Both the position numbers and the translations under genes were made by a program. DNA of 35,295 bases from Bacteroidia bacterium. GTDB taxonomy: Bacteria > Bacteroidota > Bacteroidia > Flavobacteriales_D > JAUILH01. The notes under the pieces are model-generated. The model was given only the letters and a program-made list of their open reading frames with translations, was not told the DNA's origin and did no database searches. The stretch spans positions 1 to 35,295 of the forward strand of contig JAUILH010000030.1 in the NCBI GenBank assembly GCA_030433115.1, in the 5' to 3' direction. Of this stretch, positions 9,001-16,000 are shown piece after piece (within the stretch, counting starts at the first letter, position 1; every line of letters begins with the position of its first letter).

Positions 9001-11400
9001 CTGTCCGTATTGTCCCAGAGGGCTTACATCTGCGCGCATCATCTCAAAAGCCATTTCACATCTTGTTGGTTCCTGGCATGGGGCTTCACATTCTTGGAGT
9101 AATAGGTCGTACTCTTGCGCGGATCCAAGTCCCTGGCTAATGAAGTCGTCTTTGCTTCCCAGGCTGGCCACACAGGCATCACAATCAATGTAACAATCGG
9201 AGGTATCTACTAGTGCAAATAGGCTGTCCTGAAAGTGCGAGAAAGGCAACACGCAGGTATTGTAGTTAGTGTCCAGATACCATTGTAAATACTGGTTCAC
9301 AGCGGCTTCAGAGATGGTGAGGGTTTTCACCAGTGTATATGATCCTGGGGTAAGGTTGAGTGTGAAAGCAATTTGATCGCTAAAGGTGCCATTAGATTCG
9401 CAAGTGCTTTGAAATTCGATGACTCCATTGTTGTTGCTCACAAAAGTGCCAATGGCGGTATTTACGGGAAGTGTAGCGCCTTGAGTGGTTACCATATCAT
9501 TGCCACAATCATCCAAAACTTTAATTTCGAGTTCGTATACACAGTGGAAGCAGATATCAGTTTCTAAACACTCATCCTGAAATTGGTCTACGTTCAAATC
9601 GTAAATAAATTCATACTCAGAATTGGTGCTTACCAGCAGTTCAGAGTAATACTCAAAGCCATCTTTTTCAATGTTGAGTTGGTTGAGTTCAGATTTTCCA
9701 TTGATGTCTTTTTCCAGCAGGTCAACCTCTAGATCCGCAGCGGCATTGGAGATTGATACAAGTTCAGATAAGTTATCGGGCGCCTCACCGGCCAAAGAAG
9801 TGGCTACCACCCTGCCTTCCTGATCCAGGTAACTGACGCTAATTTGTCCGTTAGGGTCAATAACCAGGTTCTTTTTATAGTGCTCTGCCAGACCTACTTC
9901 AGAGCCAAACAGTCTGTTAAGTTTAAGTTGCAGGGGTTTACCGTAGAAGTATTTTGTTTCGTGTCCTGAGTTGAGTTGGAACTCTGGTCCCACGCCACTT
10001 TGTCGTCTAATTCTTCCGGTGTTATCAGGGGTGTATTCTACCTGCGTCATGGGGTATCCCTGGGACTTTGGTAAATACTTTTGAAAGCCAATTTGGTAGG
10101 GATTTTGGTCTGAGTAATATTGTTCTGCGCCACTTGTAGGGCTTAAGGGGTTGAGTGTACTTTCACATTGATCGGTGGGGTCATCCAAATCAAAGTCTGT
10201 TTTTTTGTACTCATCTCCATTGGCATTTTGGTTGAATTTAGTGTAGTATTTGATGCTGGCTTCATCAAACCCATTGCCGCAATTTGGTTGCACAACAGGC
10301 ACAGGTAGGATGTTTACCGATGGTCTTCCCTGATGGTCGTAGATGGTTTCTCCTACAATGGTGGTTTTATCGGTATTAATTCTGGTCACACTTTGTCTGT
10401 TTCTCAGGCTGCCATCGTAGTATGATATGACTTCTTTTTTCTTGCCTTCTTCCGCAAAAGTGGTGGTGAGTTGCCAGTTTTTTTCTTTTTCATGTGGTGT
10501 TTGGTTCCAAATTTTACCCGCTACCATATCAACGGTTCCATTTTCTGGTTCACTCCACGCACCAAACAGATAACGGTTGGTGTTATTAAAATCGAATCCT
10601 ACGGCTCTTACTCTGTAAATGATGTAGCCATGGTCAAAAATCATGGGGATGTTGTACTGGGTTGCTGTGGTTGTAATTCTGGTAGAATTTCGTTTAAAAT
10701 CAAATGGCAGATCGGAGTCATTTTGAAAGGTGCCTGCTTGCTGGTCATAGTCATTTATAAAGCTCCATTCCAGGTGGTATTCCAGCGCGCCATCAATGGT
10801 GTTCCAGTTAATGTTGATTTGGTCAACCACATTGTCACAATCGTAATCAAATTGCTGGGGCGTACCTGTTGTGGGTGGTGTATTCACCTGGCTGTTAAAA
10901 TCAAAATCACGGTTCACAATGATGTCGCCATCAATGAATGCGTTAAGTGGCAGGTCTGTTACAGCTTGTCCTTCGAGAGTAACGGCCACCACTTCAAAGT
11001 TAAAGTTGTATGCCCCTGAGAATTCAAAGGTTTGTTTGTCAATGGCAGCCTTTACGCTAAAAGGTTCGTGTTTAACGGTGAGTGTTTGGTTGGGAATATT
11101 GATGGGCTGTGCATTGATATCCTGGGCTGTGATTTTGATTTCCACTTGCAGCTCATACGGGAGCAGATAGCCTGTATATGCCTGATCGATTCCCAGGCTG
11201 AGGAAGTTTCTGATGTTGTTGTCTTGATAGGTAATGCCAATGGTAGGTGTACTCACCGCAGTAGTGGCATTGTCTCCAATGGTCACCGCCACCCCGCTTT
11301 GCTCACTTAAACGTTGATGGTAAGCAGGTTGGTCTATACCAAGTGATGCCAAGCTCACAAGGCAGAGTAGAAAGGGAAGCAGAAGGCGTTTAAAACTCAT
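1..11400 (-). CDS. Giant secreted RHS-repeat protein with YCF48/BNR-like propeller insert, partial (C-terminus outside window)
   Basis: I read one uninterrupted frame from the ATG at 11400 to base 1, 3800 codons, with no stop. Order of parts (approximate residues): signal peptide 1-20 (MSFKRLLLPFLLCLVSLASL); FN3-like stretch 170-290; a unit of the type found at the front of Bacteroidota RHS proteins 306-370 (EVISYYDGSLRNRQ, YDHQGRPSV); a block with KYFYGKPLQL and SYLDQEGRVVATSLAGE near 477-537; a long region with many Cys pairs about 600-2150 (DICFHC, CYIDCDAC, CQCDC); about 950 residues of YCF48/BNR-like repeats 2219-3147 (AVGDNGTIILS, TQDGGHSW, NDGGNTW); then YD/RHS repeats 3149-3800 (YDKLGRIV, YDELGRVVEAG, YDYDADNRI). 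The window ends about 11 residues after CSNHLGNVLAVISDKK, the Bacteroidota RHS core motif, so the variable tip is missing. Its ATG overlaps the upstream stop as ATGA. A secreted RHS shell is inferred; toxin activity is not visible here. Confidence 0.9.
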   Translation of the reverse strand, partial: MSFKRLLLPFLLCLVSLASLGIDQPAYHQRLSEQSGVAVTIGDNATTAVSTPTIGITYQDNNIRNFLSLGIDQAYTGYLLPYELQVEIKITAQDINAQPINIPNQTLTVKHEPFSVKAAIDKQTFEFSGAYNFNFEVVAVTLEGQAVTDLPLNAFIDGDIIVNRDFDFNSQVNTPPTTGTPQQFDYDCDNVVDQININWNTIDGALEYHLEWSFINDYDQQAGTFQNDSDLPFDFKRNSTRITTTATQYNIPMIFDHGYIIYRVRAVGFDFNNTNRYLFGAWSEPENGTVDMVAGKIWNQTPHEKEKNWQLTTTFAEEGKKKEVISYYDGSLRNRQSVTRINTDKTTIVGETIYDHQGRPSVNILPVPVVQPNCGNGFDEASIKYYTKFNQNANGDEYKKTDFDLDDPTDQCESTLNPLSPTSGAEQYYSDQNPYQIGFQKYLPKSQGYPMTQVEYTPDNTGRIRRQSGVGPEFQLNSGHETKYFYGKPLQLKLNRLFGSEVGLAEHYKKNLVIDPNGQISVSYLDQEGRVVATSLAGEAPDNLSELVSISNAAADLEVDLLEKDINGKSELNQLNIEKDGFEYYSELLVSTNSEYEFIYDLNVDQFQDECLETDICFHCVYELEIKVLDDCGNDMVTTQGATLPVNTAIGTFVSNNNGVIEFQSTCESNGTFSDQIAFTLNLTPGSYTLVKTLTISEAAVNQYLQWYLDTNYNTCVLPFSHFQDSLFALVDTSDCYIDCDACVASLGSKDDFISQGLGSAQEYDLLLQECEAPCQEPTRCEMAFEMMRADVSPLGQYGQYLDANGNYAAYPLSVYNTSNLLYNDVNNTPTANWRHPVFTDGTNRYYNDDGTESLIPITPDGNGGYIPALVSGATIITNNNGDFAYPQDLQNIQDFINIWQDNWALSLVQYHPEWCYYEACSTYDNEDNLGNSSEDFDQQLFNTGTFDKAVNDGLLVQTGNTFEDGGWEFASAANPYDPYMIQDAALQAKFNNYITISGTSYEMIEAAAIIARCGNAVLNSNNIPSGCLNFGEDVLGNSTTQNTALHDAEWTTFKSLYISAKQEAQVAFEDNFASNDDCQCDCIGDDNYNPYLANLPFAGGPFTNWLAQINQAKHCDIAKFQLLGQKQRRFGSGETALPENNQADLEYQTYLQTGQCPTASYLQALLSALADNNELTTSSVNLANYPEYAALYLEIAANNSLPIPANTWDVVSNTAGILEVEFTNPQTAQNCTMIFDGSAQGINWNDVQYFSGLDATGTNTQGDYTFEVTVKTDDGNGNTSFETISATTCINIETCQFQDVCNANELGQNIEQLMNFLAVDNNLTGSNISLSPYAAYIGLPLLNTMGGNVNNLTWSFNGTDAFTIINTAGSEIYTLKVLSSQPGNFSNFNGIEFVSNLVSDYQHYFLLDVHDPSGAVMAQLRMESIFNDGNGEVALALGACGLPTPTDCNSLQHETTLQLQALLLDMLPQTNTNGNLYSSPQMTALLQNQIPIANTSSQTTSSTLLPSGDYQNTTTYTITGTNNTCEIALSVTDQNNLDFSSIQEINNFTAVGTVVNNSFNNFTFDATFTLAGNPYIATVSGTSCLALKNCELCPTGADQPATLTNAQLALSQGNARNDQSIAKYDTYAQAVNDFNTTQGYAPTNPQFLTAITYKDFMDQGLEGMSSSYANFLDNYVSTIDDSTWVYNLDTFLLQYGYGTNVNQEYNRYLTCVNNYNARAQSQSVAQINPVSEATFCYNLYSSINKDYIAQTELYPQGATPAQDIQTFATGISLGTTTSCDSLYAEYLDAYTFFKNNHTSQQCIELTMLYDITNVQNNGLCCNNGMALFTDYINALYDTLNCPGQLPLYNCNIQKAMLSVEECQLQFEQYQQAINNYNNSAYAIANNHSLTPFTVFFDEFLANGYCDCVLDYLQYLEPYMSAGAAGTLPIPVDIENFGGCNPKPLSNDCQEAYLAYTDGYQAYNSFAKANGFPTVTVVYEYNMFTENMLCGCVQAYTAFLDALMAGLVPQPTTQAEWDMALDIATHCSNPPCDPETIPLETIEPFTVDYTNPCVEQLFNAATAQAQDLYQDYINQISADFIQRYTNHCLQVNENYTAEFTDQEYHFTLYYYDQAGNLVKTVPPEGVKMLDITSDNDQTSIQINTDRTNNTQTVFTSHRLETKYLYNSLNQLVKQSLPDHQQMDIWDYTLTNGLDSRLVVTAIQYTNASNGFLTGYKNVSGQKRGYLYHTQDGGHSWTRQANTLAATINQIQWIDNTNAMAVGDNGTIILSNDAGMNWQQQDVFALNVTQNLNDLVVTSPTQAAIVGDDATIVQYNNGNFTAITPTFADPTFALNPGDHISSITFENGLYFIAANRQVSGYTTGMIYRSATLAGPWTAMSNARVDEFSHIQVVDANRMVAVGPASELLFSDNNGDDWYIQPSEKLCLIKDIYFKDSNEGIAIIENSQGIGLLMKTTDQGASWTEIDPAFSNKDFTALHPYLQDPNGYGAKVIAVGNNGAAARIIMQNNTPFGVIDISSNNTALNFKSVWAGYIGAELKVLAGTSSGMFHNDDAENNNNWNLLPATTGTDIKHLAAKAFASNITGAYIDGSFMPYEFSYSATGVMPTPTIITTVPPGANFTAITEDHNANNLYIYDNLNNDLHKLGVSPTGIQTVTTGNVAGFGSILNSAISISTLNGQMAIAGSGGRIASGPLNGTATNVNWNNGRNNIRPQAIYDINKLNNNRIMAVGENGTTLHVPNNGTNQTAVIEPKTTIDKLNAVELSTNNNGYMAGDDAALLTYNYSSGTLTLNNISGLAGNNLNDITYDPVSNSAYIAADNGNKYQLIGNTINQINNTSNLHFHTVAVSANGTALFAGNQAQVYMGAGTNSVHIKNVFTHALLDVHFFDQQNGYVIGENYTIRHTTNAGQTWQVVMPATDFTAGVPVVKNIHTNELSEAILVGNNNYLAQVSGTIATQLTFPVQAGDYNDVDFVDSQNGYIVGGNLSSALALSTNDGGNTWSPITTSGVNNELNALHVFDNNGTFMAVGDLGSVAYFDGNNLSNANINLPTGAPKLNDVFFHDNINGYIVGNGGTIWRSQNGTITGNNNILTAIDFIAQTTNDGGLLNQTTEIAKNFNTISFASRYQGFVGGEYTASSTSNYARILKDETQEFSTYFFYDKLGRIVISQNSWQYNTGNNPKRYSYTLYDELGRVVEAGEKYENDPSQAQFESIFGTNVSGHFNPAVIDDNKLLDWINQVNIGTGNNSIREEVTHTFYDRVDTDIQTELSNYNNTFTQENLRKRIATVAYYDLYDASTFPSGYAHATHYSYDVHGNVNTLLQDNNKVPEATQRFKAMDYNYDLISGNVHEVTYQKGEKDQWIHQYDYDADNRITLAKTSADGYTWDQDAKYLYYAHGPLARVETGENSVQGTDYAYTLQGWLKGVNSDQLTAFNDMGRDGDGQSGNPNSMFAKDAMGFSLGYYENDYNAIDPNWTANPQSRFLAQTAGSDVLANRENLYNGNIGHMVTTIIEPVVFTATSTQAPIIKPQATAYLYDQLNRLSQATAWQNIDLNTNSWQSGQAYDGKYFNQFTYDANGNIVTQKRNDHLGTVIDDLTYRYALDGSGKIIQNRLYHVNDLVASGVFSDDIDDMGTFDGNLNTINTANNYAYDDIGQLSKDEQEEIAEIKWRVDGKIAAIIRTAGSAKKNLEFDYDAMGNRIAKHQLDASGNWEKTTYYNRDAQGNVMSIYEYDIDNSSSTVSYKLVERHIYGSSRVGMYKQEVEMLASVVEPYSNHELGARNYECSNHLGNVLAVISDKKIPRDTDT

Positions 11401-12119
11401 GGTTGTTCGTTTAGACGGGTATCGGTGAAATTATAGTTTACAAATGCACTGGAAGGTTTATAAGTTTTACCACTCACACGTAAATATTTATTGAAACTAA
11501 ATCGCTCTTTATTGATAGAAGGATTAAGCTTAATATTTGAATAGCTGACCAAAAGTTTGGGTTTGCCCTTAGTCACTTGCCCTTGTTTGTTTTTCCATTG
11601 TCTTTCCTTGCGGTAAAAAATGCCAAGCTCTGTAATGAAGTTGTTTTCATTAACTGTAATAGTATATGATTCGAGCTCTCCACTCTTGAGCTTAATGATG
11701 TACTTCACCTGCTTACCTAAAGCAGTTTTCTTTATAGATTCTGCCTGATCAAGAACATGATTAAGGTAGTCTTGGTCTACAACCATGTTTTTCAGCTTAT
11801 CCTTGTCAGACAAAAGCATATATCTTTCATTTTTTGCCACCACCAATTTGGCCTCACCATTTTGTATGGTTTCAATTCCAAGCAAGTTTGAGTAATAGTT
11901 TAATCCTGATTTGACATATTTCCCACTTTGCGTTTCGACAGGAACTGCACTCTCATGCCCGGCATACGAACTATGTTTGACATCCATACTGTAGGCTTTA
12001 TTATCCGCATATGCTTTATTAATACCGATTAAAACAGCTTTCATGTCACTTTTGGATACAGTTTGCCCATATGCGGGCACAATTCCCAAGAGGAAAAATA
12101 TGCATAGTGTTCTGATCAT
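11397..12119 (-). CDS. Secreted hypothetical protein, possibly LolA-like fold
   Basis: A 240-aa protein with a clear signal peptide (MIRTLCIFFLLGIVPAYG, cleavage likely before Q19). The mature part starts with a helical stretch (KAVLIGINKAYADNKAYSMD) followed by alternating beta-type segments (YVKSGLNYYSNLLGIETIQN, EAKLVVAKNERYMLLSD, YIIKLKSGELESYTITV). Helix-then-beta-sheet with a question about lipid-like cargo is reminiscent of LolA/LolB-type periplasmic proteins, but I see no diagnostic motif and do not assign the family. Both ends overlap neighbours by ATGA: its start lies on the stop of the YD-unit protein, and its stop TGA lies on the ATG of the giant RHS gene. That coupling suggests it is made together with the RHS protein and may help it fold, cross the periplasm or stay inactive. 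Confidence 0.85.
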   Translation of the reverse strand: MIRTLCIFFLLGIVPAYGQTVSKSDMKAVLIGINKAYADNKAYSMDVKHSSYAGHESAVPVETQSGKYVKSGLNYYSNLLGIETIQNGEAKLVVAKNERYMLLSDKDKLKNMVVDQDYLNHVLDQAESIKKTALGKQVKYIIKLKSGELESYTITVNENNFITELGIFYRKERQWKNKQGQVTKGKPKLLVSYSNIKLNPSINKERFSFNKYLRVSGKTYKPSSAFVNYNFTDTRLNEQP

Positions 12120-13078
12120 TTGGAAGTATTATTTCGGGTTTCTTGAATGGTCATAACACCTTTTTCTGTTTCTTTTTTGATTCTGATCAAACGGCCTTGT
12201 TCGTCATATTCATACTGCGTTGAATAATGTCGTTCATCTAACTCAGCAGCCAATCTCATAAAGACGGGATCATATACATAAGTCTTCATACTAGCGTCAA
12301 AGGGCAGTATCCGGATATCATCAAAATAAACATCCCCTTGAACCGAACTCAGCCTTATATCCAGCTCCTCCGCAAATTGTGGTACATCAAACTCCTCTTC
12401 AATCCTTTGCCATCCATCAATGATCTGACCTGTTGGTTGAAAAGGACCTACTGTGGTAGTTGTTCCTCCGTTCAGTGTGAAGTCAATAAATATTTGAGGA
12501 TTGGTATAAGATGATTTATCCAATGGGGCATCATGTTCTTTAGTCCATGCACTAATAAGGTATCTCTTTTCCGGAATCAGCGCAAAAGACCCAACACAGG
12601 ATTCACACTCATCCAGGGTGTCTATAGGTTCCTGATCGCAAATGAGCTCGCCTCCTTCAAGGAAAAGAGAAATATCGAAGGGTGCGGCCTCACAATTTAA
12701 AATTACTTTAAAAAGGTAGGTGTCGTTAGTAGTGAGGTTGACGCTGAAAAAGTTACCATTCACAGTTTGACTCGAGATCGGTGTACCAATGTTATTACAA
12801 TTCTGAGAGGAAAACGGACCGTATTGCTCATAAGAGGCTACTTCAGCAAGACCTCCAAAATTTCCTGCTGTAAAATTTATGGGAGAATTGTTTGAGGATG
12901 TTACCCAAAACCAAAATTCGGTCTGGTTCATGGCGCCTTCACACGTGTTACAATTGAATGGGATCACTGCATTGTTCATGCAAAACTCATACGCACCATT
13001 ACAAGAGTTATTAGGGCATTGTCCTAAGCTTAAAGTGCTAAAGGAGATGGTGGTCAAAAAAGCGATTAAATATTTCAT
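12116..13078 (-). CDS. Secreted protein with carbohydrate-binding-like domain and one C-terminal YD/RHS unit
   Basis: The frame is open from an ATG at 13117, but that lies inside the 1911-aa gene. The ATG at 13078 gives a good signal peptide (MKYLIAFLTTISFSTLSLGQ), 320 aa; an ATG at 13087, one base after the upstream stop, is also possible. The mature N-terminus is Cys-rich (CPNNSCNGAYEFC, CNTCEGA) and looks like a PPC-type beta domain. Next comes a CBM-like beta-sandwich (KRYLISAWTKEHDA ... VYFDDIRILPFDASMKTYVYDP), then a single YD unit (YEYDEQGRLIRIKKETEKG). In Bacteroidota giant proteins I associate this FDDIR-YVYDP-YEYDE ending with the C-terminus of long SpvB-like proteins, so this may be a split-off end of the preceding 1911-aa protein. 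Its stop overlaps the next ATG as ATGA. Confidence 0.85.
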   Translation of the reverse strand: MKYLIAFLTTISFSTLSLGQCPNNSCNGAYEFCMNNAVIPFNCNTCEGAMNQTEFWFWVTSSNNSPINFTAGNFGGLAEVASYEQYGPFSSQNCNNIGTPISSQTVNGNFFSVNLTTNDTYLFKVILNCEAAPFDISLFLEGGELICDQEPIDTLDECESCVGSFALIPEKRYLISAWTKEHDAPLDKSSYTNPQIFIDFTLNGGTTTTVGPFQPTGQIIDGWQRIEEEFDVPQFAEELDIRLSSVQGDVYFDDIRILPFDASMKTYVYDPVFMRLAAELDERHYSTQYEYDEQGRLIRIKKETEKGVMTIQETRNNTSK

Positions 13079-13088
13079 AGTTCCCATT

Positions 13089-16000
13089 TTATTGAATCTT
13101 GTATTGTCCGTTTTCAAAAACTAAATTGACATTAGTAGCACAGCCTTCGGAGTCGATTACCGTGACCTCAATCAATCCATCTGAGGCCGTTTCATAACTA
13201 ATAGTAGATTGAGTTGGTGAGTACTGAATTTCAGCATCTCCGGATTTTTGATCCCAAGACAAAATGTATTGTCCCGAGCCGTTGATTGGCTGAATTACTG
13301 TGAAAGACTCATTTGTAGAATAACTGAAAGCTAAATCACAGGAAGGTTTGTCGCACCACTCAAGGTCTTTATGCAAGCTCACGTCCGATCCGGATGATAC
13401 CTTCATACTATAGTTTCCAGTGTGTGCTTCTGTACTGACTACATTATTGGGATCATCGGCAAGTTTAAAATGACTATCGGCACAATCACTGAATGCATAA
13501 TCCTCAAAACTATCAAATCCAATTTCTCTGTAGCGGGCATTGGCCGCTACAGAAGTAGCCAAGGTCTGATTAAACCCGAAAGTGGCTGCAGAGTACCTGC
13601 CCAGGGCATCCCGGTTCTCAAGTTCCTGACCAAATGGATTGAATTCAGTGACTTCAGCTGTGTATGTCCAATCTTTCTTATCGATTTCCCAGACTCCATT
13701 GTCTAATTTATAGAACGGTCTATATGATGTGAAAAAACCATCATTCCGGATGTCTGTGTTATCATTGTTGTTAGACTGGTCTCTTCCCGAGAGATGTAAG
13801 TAGGACGTGATCGGTCTCCAATTCCCTTTTGTGCCAAGTACATATGGGTTGGTGCTGATAATATCTCCATTTTCGTCCTCAAAACAATCGCAGTATGTTC
13901 TCCAGTCATCTGTAAACTCAATTGCTGATGCTTGCACAACATTTTCATAGATGTTGGAAGCAAAGGCGGATAATGGGTTCTCACGACTGGTAATACTAGC
14001 CATCGGGTTGGTCTGCTGATTGCGTCTGCCAGACCGCAATACTTTGATATCTGCATTGCCACTGTATAGGGTACCATCAACCAGCATTACTGTTATTTTA
14101 TTGATGTCAACACCTACGACCCATCCACGCTCGGCACTTGCACTGCCATCATCAATAATCAATTCATCACCGGGCACATATTTGTGTTGTGCATTGGTAA
14201 TCATAGCTTCACCGGCACTGAAACTAGCATTTTTGCTTACAATTCCCTGGTTTTGATAGGCCGCACCCATTTCATCGTAGTACCAATATGCCGGGTATTT
14301 GAGGGTGTAGATAGCATCTTCAAAATTTGTAGCGGTTTCTGTCAATAATACCTCACCTGTAACACCGTCGTATGCCAGGTTTTTAGTGCTGACAGTAGAG
14401 CCTAAGTCAGAAGCAATCGTTTCCTCAAGAATCCCAAATTTTTGTACCACTTTGGTCATAACTGCTGATCTGAACTGAGTTCGGTTCCTGTTATAGGAAG
14501 GCAATACTGTTAACAACGCAGCAGGAATTATAGCTATTGGGAAGGCATCTAAATTGACATTTAAGCCAGCGCTTAGATTATCAGACTTAAACTCTCTCAT
14601 GTCTGCCACAGCATCAAAGTGAACACCAATGAGTGCTTGATCAGTACTACCATCTGGCATGATCACACTGGCAGAATTGTCCAAACGTTCCACATTGTAT
14701 TTGCTGTCTAAACTCGACTTGTATTTATATTCAACAGAGGTGATAGGATCTGTCCTGTCTTCCTGATAGACGTTTTGAGTTTTAGGTTTACCATGCATGT
14801 CGTTACACTCTACATAAAAGCCTTGGGAAGCTGTTAAATAGTCTTTATTGTCGATTTTCAAGAGTGCCTGAATGCCAAATGGATTGGTCTTGTCCCTGTC
14901 TGGATCAATACTGGTTTTATCCGAAATAGTTGGGAAGTCTTTGGCTGTATAGAACTCATGTTCGACATAACCGGTGGCGTGCCTTGTTACATTGTTTCTA
15001 TCCAAATTCTTGACGATTACTCTTGAATAACCTACAGATGCTGAAGGGTAGAAAGATTCACCGTAGGGTTGGTCATGAAAGAACCGATCATCTGGTGCAA
15101 AGGTATTTTCTTTGCTGTAGTAATCTGGCTGACGGAATGGACTTTCCTCACCCCCAATTTGTGGTTCATAGCTAGCCACTCCGGACGTTGTTCCGTCTTC
15201 ATTGACGTATTCATAGGTTTGTCCGTAATCGGCGTTGTCTACCGTTACATTAGGTACCATGGCGTCCCAATTGTCATTGATCACAACAGATTTGACGCGG
15301 TTACCACCTCCATATTTGGACTGATTCACATTATTCAATCGAATCCATGATTTGTCTTTTACTAAATCCGTTCCCTTTCCGTCCTCAAGAATGACTTTGT
15401 TCGGATTTTTGAAGCCATCGATGAAATTGGCAAATACATTAACCAATGCATTGAGTGCTTGCCCACCAAAAGTGGAGTTATTCAGTGCATTAGAGTTAAC
15501 ACCTGGTTGACTCCATACATATCTTGATAAATAGAGTCTTCCAAATTGGGCAGCTGTTCTGGCTATTGGGTTGAAGTCACCATTGGCTTTATCCCTGAGT
15601 GATGTTCCTTCTAGTTCAATATATCCATAGTCCGTACTTCCATGTGTTTCTATACCGGCGTTAGCGATTCTGGCATAACCGGGGACATATTCATAAAAGT
15701 CATCTCCCCCCAAAGGATAATACATGAGACATTTAAAGTACATGTCTTGAATGCCTGCAATGTATGGCTCAATATCTGTGTCATTTGCAGGGTCCAATTC
15801 AAAATAGATGCGTTTATTTCTAGAATTAGGAAGAGATCCGTCATAATCTGATATATTAAGTACATCCGCTCCATTTAAGAACCCTCCATTGCCATCTCCA
15901 ACTCCCACAATTTTGAACATCTGCATGGCTTTTTTATTCTGCACATAAGCGTATTGATCACTTTCATATTCAATATCTATGCTCCCACCGGAGGGCAGGT

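Noticed and set aside
10471..11019. Open plus-strand frame of 182 codons
   Set aside because: It lies antisense inside the giant RHS gene, whose minus-strand frame gives coherent signal peptide and domain sequence. The plus-strand product has no recognisable feature.
13703..14080. Minus-strand frame of 125 codons
   Set aside because: Shifted frame within the 1911-aa gene, low-information product.
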